Positions 33,689 through 42,164 of a stretch of DNA of 64,000 bases are shown here, one piece after another. How positions within the stretch are numbered: position 1 is the first letter of the stretch; every line of letters starts with the position of its first letter. Position numbers and translations under genes: made by a program. Origin of the DNA: Amnibacterium sp. CER49 (GTDB taxonomy: Bacteria; Actinomycetota; Actinomycetes; Actinomycetales; Microbacteriaceae); assembly GCF_029846255.1 (NCBI RefSeq), contig NZ_JARVWQ010000001.1:1736001-1800000 (forward strand), read 5' to 3'. The notes below the pieces were generated by a model. The model had not been told where the DNA came from and did no database searches. It saw only the letters and a list, made by a program, of their open reading frames with translations.

Positions 33689-34867
33689 ATGGAGGACCAG
33701 CACCGCTTCGCCACCCGCGCCGTGCACGCCGGGCAGGCGCCCGATGCCACCACCGGCGCCATCACGCCGCCGATCTTCCAGACCTCCACGTTCGTGCAGG
33801 ACGGGATCGGCGGACTCCGGAACGGGTTCGAGTACGGCCGCAGCGGCAACCCGACCCGGATCGCGCTCGAGGAGCAGGTCGCCGCGCTCGAGGGCGGCGT
33901 CGACGCGGTCGCGTTCGCGTCGGGGCTCGCCGCGGAGGACGGCCTGCTCCGGGCCGTGCTGAAGCCGGGCGACCGGGTCGTGCTCGGCAACGACGCGTAC
34001 GGCGGCACCTACCGGCTGCTGAAGCGCATCCACGAGCCCGCCGGCGTCGAGCTCGACGCGGTCGACCTGAGCGACCCGGACGAGGTCGAGCGGGCGTTCG
34101 CCCGGCCGGTGCGGCTGCTCTGGGTCGAGACCCCCACGAACCCGCTGATGCGCATCGTCGACATCGCGGCGGTGGCTGCGGTGGCCCACGACCACGGCGC
34201 GCTCGTCGTCGTCGACAACACGTTCGCGTCGCCCGCGCTGCAGCAGCCGCTCGCGCAGGGCGCCGACGTCGTCGTGCACTCCGCGACGAAGTACCTCGGC
34301 GGCCACTCCGACCTGCTCGCCGGCGTCGTCGTGCTCCGCGAGCCGGAGCTCGCCGAGCGGGTGCGCTTCCTGCAGTTCGCCGCGGGCGCCGTGCTCGCGC
34401 CCTTCGAGGCGTGGCTGCTCACCCGCGGCATCAAGACGCTACCGCTGCGGATGCGGCAGCACTCCGAGAACGCCGCCGCGATCGCCCGGACGCTCGCCGA
34501 GCACCCCGCGGTGACGCAGGTGCACTACCCGGGCCTGCCCGGTTCGCCGGGGCACGACGTCGCGGCGCGGCAGATGAGCGCGTTCGGCGGCATGCTCTCG
34601 GTACGGCTCGCCGGCGGCGAGGCCGCGGCCCGCGCCCTCGCCGAGAGCACCCGCGTCTTCGCCCTCGCGGAGTCGCTGGGCGGCGTCGAGTCGCTGATCG
34701 GCTACCCGAGCGCGATGACGCACGCGTCCGTGCGCGGTACGCCGCTCGCGGTGCCCGAGGACCTCGTGCGGCTCTCCGTCGGCATCGAGGACGTCGCCGA
34801 TCTGCAGCAGGACCTCGCGGACGCGCTGGCGCGAGTCGGCGCAGGCAGACCGGTCGCGATCGGCTGA
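33689..34867 (+). CDS. metB: Cystathionine gamma-synthase (or gamma-lyase type) PLP enzyme
   Basis: 392 aa Cys/Met-metabolism PLP enzyme. FATRAVHAGQAPD opens the protein. YGRSGNPTR near residue 50 supplies phosphate contacts, VDNTFASP near 172 carries the PLP-contacting Asp, and K201 in SATKYLGGHSD binds PLP. MetB, gamma-lyase and related enzymes share these motifs. With cystathionine beta-synthase next door a gamma-lyase role (reverse transsulfuration to cysteine) is equally possible. GGAAGG ribosome binding site. Ends 19 nt before a strong hairpin. Confidence 0.9.
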   Translation: MEDQHRFATRAVHAGQAPDATTGAITPPIFQTSTFVQDGIGGLRNGFEYGRSGNPTRIALEEQVAALEGGVDAVAFASGLAAEDGLLRAVLKPGDRVVLGNDAYGGTYRLLKRIHEPAGVELDAVDLSDPDEVERAFARPVRLLWVETPTNPLMRIVDIAAVAAVAHDHGALVVVDNTFASPALQQPLAQGADVVVHSATKYLGGHSDLLAGVVVLREPELAERVRFLQFAAGAVLAPFEAWLLTRGIKTLPLRMRQHSENAAAIARTLAEHPAVTQVHYPGLPGSPGHDVAARQMSAFGGMLSVRLAGGEAAARALAESTRVFALAESLGGVESLIGYPSAMTHASVRGTPLAVPEDLVRLSVGIEDVADLQQDLADALARVGAGRPVAIG

Positions 34868-34886
34868 CACCACCTCGCGGAACGAC

Positions 34887-34920
34887 GAAGCGGCGCGCCC
34901 CCAAGGGGTCGCGCCGCTTC
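34887..34920. terminator. Bidirectional terminator between metB-type gene and cspA
   Basis: A perfect 11-bp stem (34887-34897 / 34910-34920) whose loop can extend by CCCC/GGGG pairing. It lies between two convergent genes, 19 nt from each stop codon. Confidence 0.85.
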
Positions 34921-34938
34921 GCGGTTCGTGCTGAGGCT

Positions 34939-35145
34939 CTACTGCAGGGGCTGGATGTTCGCCGCCTGCGGGCCCTTCTGGCCCTGCGTCACCTCGTAGG
35001 AGACGCGCTGGTTCTCCTCGAGGGTGCGGTAGCCGCGGGTCTGGATCGCGCTGTGGTGAGCGAACACGTCGGGGCCGCCCTCGTCGGGGGCGATGAAACC
35101 GAACCCCTTCTCGGCGTTGAACCACTTGACGGTGCCGTTCGGCAT
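34939..35145 (-). CDS. cspA: Cold-shock protein (CspA family)
   Basis: 68 aa single OB-fold RNA chaperone. RNP1 is KGFGFI near residue 16-21. RNP2 is VFAHHSAI instead of the usual VFVHFSAI, two substitutions in the aromatic RNA-contact strand. The ATG at 35145 follows GAAGGAG with 5-nt spacing. The frame is open further upstream but lacks homology. Monocistronic. Confidence 0.95.
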   Translation of the reverse strand: MPNGTVKWFNAEKGFGFIAPDEGGPDVFAHHSAIQTRGYRTLEENQRVSYEVTQGQKGPQAANIQPLQ

Positions 35146-35318
35146 CGGGGACTCCTTCTGGTCGGGCGCCGCGGGATGCGGCTTCGAGTACTGCTGAACC
35201 GCCCGCCTCACGATCCGGGGTCCCGGACCGTGCCAACCGAATGCTCAACACGACTTGCGCGACCAGGGTACAGATCTCGTCCGCTCCCGGCGACCGCCGG
35301 ATCCGGTGGCCCACCGGG

Positions 35319-35324
35319 TAGCGT
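35319..35324 (+). promoter_or_regulatory. -10 box for the leaderless second MoxR operon
   Basis: TAGCGT is followed by 6 nt and then the GTG at 35331. Confidence 0.5.
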
Positions 35325-35330
35325 CACCGC

Positions 35331-36083
35331 GTGCCCGAGACGCTCGCCGCAGCCCGCGCGGGCGGGGGATCGCGAGTCCGCGCGCTGCTGTCCGGCCGGG
35401 TGCTGGTGCCGCTCGCCGTGCTCGTGGGCGTCGCCGTCGTCGTGCTCGCGGCGCTGCTCGCCGGGCCTCCGACGATGCGGGGCGCGGACGGTCCGCCCCA
35501 TGCGCTGCCGGCCGTGCCGCGGCTGCCGGGTGCGACACGTCGGCCGATCCCGTTCGACCCGGTCAGCCCCGTGATCTCGACGGTGTTCCTGACGCTGCTC
35601 GGGCTGCTGCTCGCGATCCCGCTGCTCCTGCTGCTCGTGGTGCTGCTCCGCGCGCTGCTCGAGGGGCTGACGCGGCTGCGGCGGCGCCCCCGCACGCCGC
35701 CGCTCGAGGGCGGGTCTTCCGTCGAGGCCGCGGAGACGGTCGACGCGCCCGCGGTCCGCCGCGGCATCCGCGCCGCGCTCGCCGTGCTCGCGGAGGACCG
35801 CGAGCCGGGGGACGCGGTCGTGCGGGCGTGGCTCGGCGTGCAGCAGACCGCGGAGGAGTCGGGCCTCGCCCGGTCGCCCGCCGAGACCCCGACCGAGTTC
35901 GCGGTGCGGGTGCTCGCGCGCTCGAGCGCCGACGAGCCCGCGGTGCGCACCCTGCTCGGGCTCTACCTGCGGGCGCGGTTCGACGACGCCCCCGTCGCCC
36001 CCGCGGACGCCGCCGCCGCCCGCGAGGCGCTCACCGCGATCGGGGACAGCTGGCGCGCCGAGCCCGCTCGGGCGGCCCGATGA
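35331..36083 (+). CDS. DUF4129 domain membrane protein
   Basis: 250 aa. A helix at about residues 22-46, a Pro-rich extracytoplasmic loop (residues 50-82), a second helix at about 85-112, then a cytoplasmic DUF4129 domain (residues 140-250) with GDAVVRAWLGVQQTAEESG and PTEFAVRVL, as in the C-terminus of TgpA proteins. Here the domain stands alone without a transglutaminase. First gene of a five-gene operon with MoxR and DUF58. No ribosome binding site, and a leaderless promoter is likely. Its TGA overlaps the next ATG. Confidence 0.82.
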   Translation: MPETLAAARAGGGSRVRALLSGRVLVPLAVLVGVAVVVLAALLAGPPTMRGADGPPHALPAVPRLPGATRRPIPFDPVSPVISTVFLTLLGLLLAIPLLLLLVVLLRALLEGLTRLRRRPRTPPLEGGSSVEAAETVDAPAVRRGIRAALAVLAEDREPGDAVVRAWLGVQQTAEESGLARSPAETPTEFAVRVLARSSADEPAVRTLLGLYLRARFDDAPVAPADAAAAREALTAIGDSWRAEPARAAR

Positions 36084-36574
36084 GGTCCGGCGCGGTCGGC
36101 CGCGCGGGGGCCGCCGTGCTCGTCGCCGTGCTCGTGCTCGCGGTCGCCGCCGTCATCGGCGTCGACGTGCCGCACGCCGTCGCCCTGGGCGCCGCCGCCG
36201 GCGCGCTCGTCGAGGTGCTCGCGGCAGCGCGGACCGCGGGCGCCGAGGACGCCGACTGGGCGTCGCCCGAGGAGCGCCCCGCCGGTGGCCGCACCGAGGT
36301 CGAGCGGCTCGCGTGGTCGCTCGGCGAGCGCTGGGGCGCGCTCTCGGGGCCGGCCGTGACCCGCGTCGAGCGGCTCGCGGCCCGCCGGCTCGAGGACGCC
36401 GGCCTCGATCCCGCACGCGCCGCGGACACGCCGGCGATCGAGGCGCTGCTCGGCGCCGAGGCCTGGGCGGTGCTCCGCCCTGACCGGACGCGCCCCGTCA
36501 CCGCCGCGGGGCTCGACCGTGCGCTCGCCGCGCTCGAGCGGGTGCTCGCCGATCCCGACCGTCCCATCCGATAG
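36080..36574 (+). CDS. Hypothetical membrane protein in the second MoxR operon
   Basis: 164 aa. Two short hydrophobic stretches at about residues 8-29 and 32-50, then an Arg/Ala/Glu-rich soluble domain with repeated ERLA..LGERW and RVERLAARRLEDAG helices. No family recognised. It starts within the DUF4129 stop (ATGA) and ends 7 nt before the MoxR start, so it belongs to the operon. Confidence 0.72.
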   Translation: MRSGAVGRAGAAVLVAVLVLAVAAVIGVDVPHAVALGAAAGALVEVLAAARTAGAEDADWASPEERPAGGRTEVERLAWSLGERWGALSGPAVTRVERLAARRLEDAGLDPARAADTPAIEALLGAEAWAVLRPDRTRPVTAAGLDRALAALERVLADPDRPIR

Positions 36575-36581
36575 GAGCACC

Positions 36582-37568
36582 GTGCCGACCGAGAACCCCC
36601 TGCCGCTGCCCGAGGTCGCCCGGCTCGGCCGCACCGTGCTCGACCGGGTCGGCGCCGTCGTCGTCGGCATGCGGGAACCGCTCGAGCTCGCCCTCGCCGC
36701 ACTGCTCGCCGGTGGCCACGTGCTGTTCGAGGACGCGCCCGGCCTCGGCAAGACGCTCGCCGCCCGCAGCCTCGCCGCGGCGCTCGGCCTCGACTTCCGG
36801 CGCCTGCAGTGCACGCCCGACCTGCTGCCCGCCGACATCACCGGCTCGTTCGTCTACCTGCCGAACCGGCAGGAGTTCCAGTTCCGGCCGGGACCCGTCT
36901 TCACCGGCCTCTTCCTCGCCGACGAGATCAACCGCACCTCGCCGAAGACGCAGTCGGCGCTGCTCGAGGCGATGGCTGAGGGGCAGGTCACGGTGGAGGG
37001 CACGAGCTTCCCGCTCCCGAGACCGTTCCACGTCGTCGCCACCGCGAACCCGATCGAGTACGAGGGCACCTACGCGCTGCCGGAGGCGCAGCTCGACCGC
37101 TTCCTCGTCCGGCTCTCCGTCGGCTACCCCGACCGCGACGGCGAGACGCAGGTGCTGCGCAACCGCGTCGCGCGCCGGCAGGAGGCGACGAGCGTCGAGG
37201 CAATCGTCGATCCCACGACGCTCGCCGCGATGCAGCGCGCCGTCGAGTCGGTGTTCGTCGAGGACGACGTGCTCGCCTACTGCGTCGACCTCGCCACCGC
37301 CACGCGGCGGCAGACGCGCGTGCAGGTGGGTGCCTCGCCGCGCGGCTCGCAGGGGCTGCTGCTCGTCGCCCGCGCGCTCGCCGTGCTCGACGGGCGCGAG
37401 TTCGTGACGCCGGAGGACGTGAAGCGCTGCGCGGTGCCCGTGCTCGCTCACCGGCTCACGCTCACCCCGCAGGCCTGGGCCGCGGGCACCGACCCGGCGA
37501 CCGTCGTGGCGCAGGCGCTCGCGGAGGTGCCGGGGCCGCCCGCGGTCGGACGCCGGGTGCCCGCGTGA
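36582..37568 (+). CDS. MoxR-family AAA+ ATPase (second copy)
   Basis: 328 aa. Walker A GLGKT near residue 50, Walker B ADEINRTSPKTQSALLEAMAEG near 110, ANPIEYEGTYALPEAQLDRFL near 150. This is the same architecture as the copy at 11.6 kb, but here the start (GTG) has a normal TAGGAG ribosome binding site, and the N-terminal helix preceding Walker A (VLDRVGAVVVGMREPLELALA) is intact. Overlaps the DUF58 gene by 4 bp. Presumed chaperone for the DUF58 partner. Confidence 0.93.
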   Translation: MPTENPLPLPEVARLGRTVLDRVGAVVVGMREPLELALAALLAGGHVLFEDAPGLGKTLAARSLAAALGLDFRRLQCTPDLLPADITGSFVYLPNRQEFQFRPGPVFTGLFLADEINRTSPKTQSALLEAMAEGQVTVEGTSFPLPRPFHVVATANPIEYEGTYALPEAQLDRFLVRLSVGYPDRDGETQVLRNRVARRQEATSVEAIVDPTTLAAMQRAVESVFVEDDVLAYCVDLATATRRQTRVQVGASPRGSQGLLLVARALAVLDGREFVTPEDVKRCAVPVLAHRLTLTPQAWAAGTDPATVVAQALAEVPGPPAVGRRVPA

Positions 37569-38818
37569 CGGCACCCGGGGACGGCTGGGCCTGGCGACGG
37601 CAGGGCGCGCCGGCCGGGGCCGCGGTCACCGGGGTCCTGCTGCTCGCCGTGGGCCTCGTGCTCGCGCATCCGGAGATCGCGGTGCTCGGGGCGCCGCTCG
37701 TGCTGCTCGCCGCCGGGAGCATCCGCCGGCCGGCCGGGCTCGCCGGCGTCCGCACGGAGGTCGAGGGGGCGGGCGGGTCGTTGCGCGCCCGTGTGGAGGT
37801 GGTCGCGCCGGCCGGGGTCGAGCTCGTCGTCGTCCGGGTCGCGGCCTACGGGGAGCCGCCACGCGTGCTCGTCGTGCCGCCGTCGCACGCGGTCCTCGAC
37901 GCCGCGCTGCCGGTGCTGCACTCGGGCCCGCAGGACGTGCTCCGCGCCGAGGCGGCGCTCGTCGCGCCGGCGGCCGCCGCGGTCGCGGTGCTCCCTCCCG
38001 CGGTCGCCCGCACCACGATCGGCGTCGACGCCGAGCCGCTGCCCGCGCTGCCGCTGCCCTCGGTGCTCACCGGCCGCCCCGGCAGCCACACCGCGCGCCG
38101 CGCGGGCGAGGGCGTCGAGTTCCGCGACCTCGCCGTGTTCACGCCCGGCGACCGGCTGCGGCGCATCGACTGGCGGGCGACCGCGCGGCTCGCCTCGGTC
38201 GACCTGCTCGTGCGCCGGACCGCGGCGACCGCGGAGGCCGCGGCGGTGATCCTCGTCGACAGCCGCGTCGACGTCGGCGCCGTCATCGCCGAGTGGTCCC
38301 GCAACCGCGCCGGACGGAAGGGGCGTTCGGCGCTCGACGTCGCGCGGTCGGCCGCCGTGTCGCTCGCCGCCGCATACCTCGCCGCGGGCGACCGGGTCGC
38401 GTTCCACGACGTGGCGTCGAGCGCGCGCTCCGTGCGCTCGGGCGGCGGCCGGCGGCAGCTCGAGCGCATCCGCGCGGCCGTCGCCGCGACGAGCGCCCGC
38501 GACACCGGGATCGTCGCGCTGCCGCCGCTGCCCTCGGCGTCCGTCGTGCTGCTGCTCTCGACGTTCCTCGACGACGAGCCCCTGCGGATCGCGCGGCTGC
38601 AGCTCGCGGCCGGCAACCGCGTGCTCGGCATCGACGTGCTGCCGCCGGCCGACCTGCGCGGCGCCGACGCGCACGTGCGCAGCGCGCACCGCATCGTGCT
38701 GCTCGAGCGGACCGAGCGACTCGGCCGGCTCGGCGCGCTCGGCGTCGAGGTGGTGCCGTGGGCGGGGGAGGACCGGGCGGCGGCGCTGCTCGCCGCGGCG
38801 CGGCCGGGGCGGCGATGA
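37565..38818 (+). CDS. DUF58 domain protein (second copy)
   Basis: 417 aa. One hydrophobic region at about residues 15-45, a beta-rich middle, and the DUF58 signature FRDLAVFTPGDRLRRIDW near residue 183 (Y/F-x-PGD-x(3)-IDWR). The C-terminal part has a VWA-like strand (AAVILVDSRVDVG) with an Asp that could coordinate metal. It is divergent from the first DUF58 copy, so duplication is old or the operons have different origins. GTG start overlaps MoxR, and the ATG of the next gene overlaps its stop. Confidence 0.87.
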   Translation: MTAPGDGWAWRRQGAPAGAAVTGVLLLAVGLVLAHPEIAVLGAPLVLLAAGSIRRPAGLAGVRTEVEGAGGSLRARVEVVAPAGVELVVVRVAAYGEPPRVLVVPPSHAVLDAALPVLHSGPQDVLRAEAALVAPAAAAVAVLPPAVARTTIGVDAEPLPALPLPSVLTGRPGSHTARRAGEGVEFRDLAVFTPGDRLRRIDWRATARLASVDLLVRRTAATAEAAAVILVDSRVDVGAVIAEWSRNRAGRKGRSALDVARSAAVSLAAAYLAAGDRVAFHDVASSARSVRSGGGRRQLERIRAAVAATSARDTGIVALPPLPSASVVLLLSTFLDDEPLRIARLQLAAGNRVLGIDVLPPADLRGADAHVRSAHRIVLLERTERLGRLGALGVEVVPWAGEDRAAALLAAARPGRR

Positions 38819-39324
38819 GCGGCAGGACGCCGATCGCGCCGCGGTTCGCGATCGGACCCGCCGTGCCCGCCGTCGCGCTCCGGGTCGCGCTCGCCCTGGT
38901 CGCGCTCGTGCTGGTCGGCCTGCTGCTGCGCGGCGGCACCGTCTGGCTGGGGCTCGCGCTCACCGGGGTCGCCGCCGTCCGGCCGCGCACCGGCGCGACC
39001 TGGCTGCTCATCGCCCTGCTCGCGCTCGGCCTGGGCCTGCAGCCGCGGATCGGCTGGCCGCTGCTCGTCGCGCTGCTCGGCGTGCACCTGCTCGCGGTGC
39101 TCACCGCGCTCGCTGCGGCGGTCCCGGCGACCGGACGGCTCGCGCTCGCGGCCGTGCTGCCCTCCCTCCGCGGCCTCGTGCTCGTGCAGGTGCCGGCGCA
39201 GGCGCTCGGCGCCCTCGTGCTCGTCGCGGCCGGGCACGTCGCCGCGCTGCCGGTGGCGGCGGTCGCGGGCGGGGTCGTGCTCGCGGGTCTCGCGGTGCTG
39301 CTCGCCCTCCGCGTCGCGCGGTGA
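38815..39324 (+). CDS. Hypothetical polytopic membrane protein, end of second MoxR operon
   Basis: 169 aa, about five membrane helices from residue 15 to the end. Composition is Ala/Leu/Val with few polar residues, and no domain is recognised. ATGA overlap with the DUF58 stop shows it is the last gene of the operon. It ends 7 nt before the convergent MFS stop. Confidence 0.75.
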   Translation: MSGRTPIAPRFAIGPAVPAVALRVALALVALVLVGLLLRGGTVWLGLALTGVAAVRPRTGATWLLIALLALGLGLQPRIGWPLLVALLGVHLLAVLTALAAAVPATGRLALAAVLPSLRGLVLVQVPAQALGALVLVAAGHVAALPVAAVAGGVVLAGLAVLLALRVAR

Positions 39325-39331
39325 CCCCGGG

Positions 39332-40540
39332 CTACGCGCGGTCGTCGGCCGGGACGGCGGCGCGCGGCGGACGGCCCGCGAACACGGCGACGACCGCGTG
39401 GGCGACCACGACACCCGCCACGAGGAGCAGGGCCGCGGGCCAGCCGGCGGCCTCCGCGATCGCGCCGGCCGCGATGGGCCCGAACGCGGCCAGGAGGTAG
39501 CCGAGCGACTGGGCCATGCCGGAGAGCTGCGCGGTGTCGGTGTGCGACCGCCCACGCAGGCTCATGAGCGTGAGCGCCACGACGAGCGAGGCGCCCTGCC
39601 CGAGACCGGCGAACAGCGCCCAGAGCAGCACGAGCTGCGGCGCGAGCAGCAGCCCGAGCACCGCGACGGCGACCGCGACGACGGGCGCGACGGCACCGAG
39701 CCGCTGGTCACGGCCGGACCCCAGGAGGCCGGGGATGACGAGCCCGCCGAGGATGCCGACGATCTGGAAGAGGAAGAGGTGCAGCCCCGCGGTGGGCAGG
39801 GCGACCCCGAGCGACTGCTCGATCGAGGGCAGCCAGGTGACGAAGACGTAGAACGTCGTCGACTGCAGGCCCATGTAGGCGGTGACGAGCCACGCCTCCC
39901 GCCGGCGCCAGACCGACGCGTGCGGCTCGACCGGCTCGAGCCCGTCGGGGTCGTCGGCGCCCCGGGCACGGGCCCGGGGCAGCCAGATCACGGTGACGAC
40001 GGCGGCGAGCACCGCCCAGATGCCGAGCGAGACCCGCCAGTCGGTCGCCGTGGCGATCGGTACGGCGACCGCGGAGGCGACGGCCGCGGCGATCGCCATG
40101 AACGCCGAGAACGCGCCGGTCGCCACCGACACGTGGCGCGGGAAGTCGCGCCGCACGAGCACCGGCGCGAGCACGTTGCCGACGGCGATCGCCGCGCCGA
40201 GCAGCGCGGTGCCGATCCAGAGCCCGGGCACCCCGCCCAGCGAGCGGACGGCGGTGCCGACCGTGAGCACCACGAGCGCGACGAGCAGGGTGCGCTCGGG
40301 CCCGATGCGCCCGGTGGCGCGGTGCACCACGGGGGAGACCGCCGCGAAGGCGAGCAGGGGCAGCGCGCCGAGCAGGCCGAGCAGGCCCTCGCTCACGTGC
40401 TCGTCGTGACCGATCACGGGCACGAGCGGCCCGACGGCGGTGATCGACGGCCGCAGGCAGAGCGCGACGAGGAACACCGCGAGCGCGCCCCACGCCACCC
40501 CGGTGCGGGCGGGGGAGGGCTCGGTCAGGTGCTTCGTCAT
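39332..40540 (-). CDS. MFS transporter, CynX/NimT (cyanate-type) family
   Basis: 402 aa, 12 helices. The opening FLVALCLRPSITAVGPLVPVI (Arg in helix 1) is characteristic of the CynX/NimT branch rather than drug pumps. HRATGRIGPERTLL near residue 75 is motif A, and a central loop with Arg/Pro separates the halves. Cyanate or nitroimidazole transport are family examples, not inferred here. The ATG at 40540 follows CCGAGGAA. Divergent from the SDR gene, with 162 bp between them. Confidence 0.87.
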   Translation of the reverse strand: MTKHLTEPSPARTGVAWGALAVFLVALCLRPSITAVGPLVPVIGHDEHVSEGLLGLLGALPLLAFAAVSPVVHRATGRIGPERTLLVALVVLTVGTAVRSLGGVPGLWIGTALLGAAIAVGNVLAPVLVRRDFPRHVSVATGAFSAFMAIAAAVASAVAVPIATATDWRVSLGIWAVLAAVVTVIWLPRARARGADDPDGLEPVEPHASVWRRREAWLVTAYMGLQSTTFYVFVTWLPSIEQSLGVALPTAGLHLFLFQIVGILGGLVIPGLLGSGRDQRLGAVAPVVAVAVAVLGLLLAPQLVLLWALFAGLGQGASLVVALTLMSLRGRSHTDTAQLSGMAQSLGYLLAAFGPIAAGAIAEAAGWPAALLLVAGVVVAHAVVAVFAGRPPRAAVPADDRA

Positions 40541-40702
40541 GGCGTTCCTCGGGAAGGGGGAGCGCCGGGAGCGGCCCCACTGCAATGGTGGGGCACGGGC
40601 GCTGTGCGGTCGCGCACCCGCGTCCCATGCCTTTCTCCGCCCTTCTGCAACTGTTGCCCAAGCGCACGGGATTGGATGGGGAGCCCACGAGAGGGGAGTG
40701 CC

Positions 40703-41728
40703 ATGACAGCAGGTGCACGGGTCGCCGTCGTGACGGGCGGCAGCGCCGGTCTCGGCCGGGCCGTCGTCCGCGAGCTCGCTGCGCGGGGCTGGGACGTCGC
40801 CGTGCTCGCACGGGGCGAGGACGGCCTCGCCGGCGCGGTGCGCGACGTCGAGCAGGCGGGCCGCCGCGGGCTCGGGATCCCGACCGACGTCGCCGACCGC
40901 GCCGCCGTCGAGGCCGCCGCCGATCGCGTCGAGCGCGAGCTCGGGCCGATCGACGCCTGGGTCAACGACGCCATGACCGGGGTGTTCAGCGAGTTCCTCG
41001 ACACCGACCCCGACGACTTCGAGCGCGCGGTGGCCGTGAACTTCTTCGGCTTCGTGAACGGCACGCGCGCCGCGCTCACGCGGATGAAGCCCAGGGATCG
41101 CGGGTCCATCGTGCAGGTCGGCTCCGCGCTCGCGCACCGCGGCATCCCGCTGCAGTCGGCGTACTGCTCGTCGAAGCACGCGATCAAGGGCTTCACCGAG
41201 TCGGTGCTCACCGAGCTGCTGCACGACAAGTCGGGCGTCACGCTGTCGGAGGTCGACATGCCGGCGATGAACACGGTGCAGTTCGACTGGGTGAAGTCGA
41301 AGCTGCCGAAGCACGCGCAGCCCGTGCCGCCGATCTACCAGCCCGAGATCTGCGCGAAGGTCGTGGTCGACGTCGTCGAGCGCCCGCGGCGCCGCACCTG
41401 GGTGGGCGGATCGACGGTGCTCACGATCGTGGGCAACCGCCTCGCGACCCGGGTCGCTGACTGGTACCTCGCCCGCAGCGGCTACTCCGGCCAGCAGACG
41501 GACGAGCCGGGACTGACGACGCTGCGGCCGAACCTCTACGAGCCGTCGAACGCGGGCGACCGGGGCGCGCACGGGGGGTTCGACTCGCGCGCGAGGTCGA
41601 TCACGCCGCAGACGTGGGCGATCCGGCACCGGCCCCTCGTGTACGCGGGCGCCGCGGCGCTCGCCGCGGCCGGCATCCGCGCCCTGCCCGCCGTCGTGAA
41701 GCCGCTCGCGAAGGCGGTGGCGCGATGA
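40703..41728 (+). CDS. Short-chain dehydrogenase/reductase with C-terminal extension
   Basis: 341 aa. Rossmann SDR of about 250 residues: TGGSAGLG at 11-18, the N-Asn-containing WVNDAM near 87, Ser in VGSALAHRG near 137, and Tyr-x3-Lys in YCSSKHA near 152-156. The C-terminal 90 residues contain a DEPGLTTLRPNLYEPSN segment and a final hydrophobic helix (HRPLVYAGAAALAAAGIRALP), seen in a subgroup of SDRs often near desaturases or sugar enzymes. Substrate unknown. GAGGGGAG ribosome binding site. Co-transcribed with the next gene (ATGA overlap). Confidence 0.88.
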   Translation: MTAGARVAVVTGGSAGLGRAVVRELAARGWDVAVLARGEDGLAGAVRDVEQAGRRGLGIPTDVADRAAVEAAADRVERELGPIDAWVNDAMTGVFSEFLDTDPDDFERAVAVNFFGFVNGTRAALTRMKPRDRGSIVQVGSALAHRGIPLQSAYCSSKHAIKGFTESVLTELLHDKSGVTLSEVDMPAMNTVQFDWVKSKLPKHAQPVPPIYQPEICAKVVVDVVERPRRRTWVGGSTVLTIVGNRLATRVADWYLARSGYSGQQTDEPGLTTLRPNLYEPSNAGDRGAHGGFDSRARSITPQTWAIRHRPLVYAGAAALAAAGIRALPAVVKPLAKAVAR

Positions 41729-42081
41729 CCGGCGCGCGGCGGGGCGGCATCGACCTCGTCCGCGCGGCGATCGGCGTCGTCGACCTCGTCGCCGCGCCCG
41801 CGGTCGCCCCGCTCGAGCTGGGGCACCGGGCCGACGACGTCACCGTGACCGCCTACCGCGTGCTCGGCGCGCGCCAGGTGGTGCAGGCGCTGCTCACCCG
41901 CGCCACCGGCGGACCCCGCGCGCACCGGCTGGCCGGCGTCGTCGACGTGCTGCACGCCGGCTCGATGGTGCTGCTGGCGCTGCTCGACCCGCCTCGGCGC
42001 CGAGCCGCGGTGATCCAGTGCGTGGTCGCGAGCACGTTCGCGGCGGCCGAGCTGGCGGCTGCCTGGAGTGAGGACGCCTGA
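41725..42081 (+). CDS. Small hypothetical membrane-associated protein
   Basis: 118 aa. Hydrophobic segments near residues 8-28 and 80-100 with a positively charged middle (ARQVVQALLTRATGG). No domain recognised. The ATG overlaps the SDR stop, so it belongs with that gene. Confidence 0.68.
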   Translation: MTGARRGGIDLVRAAIGVVDLVAAPAVAPLELGHRADDVTVTAYRVLGARQVVQALLTRATGGPRAHRLAGVVDVLHAGSMVLLALLDPPRRRAAVIQCVVASTFAAAELAAAWSEDA

Positions 42082-42118
42082 CCGGGGACCGCCCGGCTCG
42101 GTCGGACCCGCCCTCCAG

Positions 42119-42124
42119 TAGCGT
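42119..42124 (+). promoter_or_regulatory. -10 box candidate for the aldo/keto reductase
   Basis: TAGCGT fits TANNNT and precedes the ATG by 40 nt, leaving a short leader with a strong ribosome binding site. Confidence 0.4.
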
Positions 42125-42164
42125 GGCCGGGCCGGGCGCCGGCGCCCGCGAGGAGGAGCTGCCG

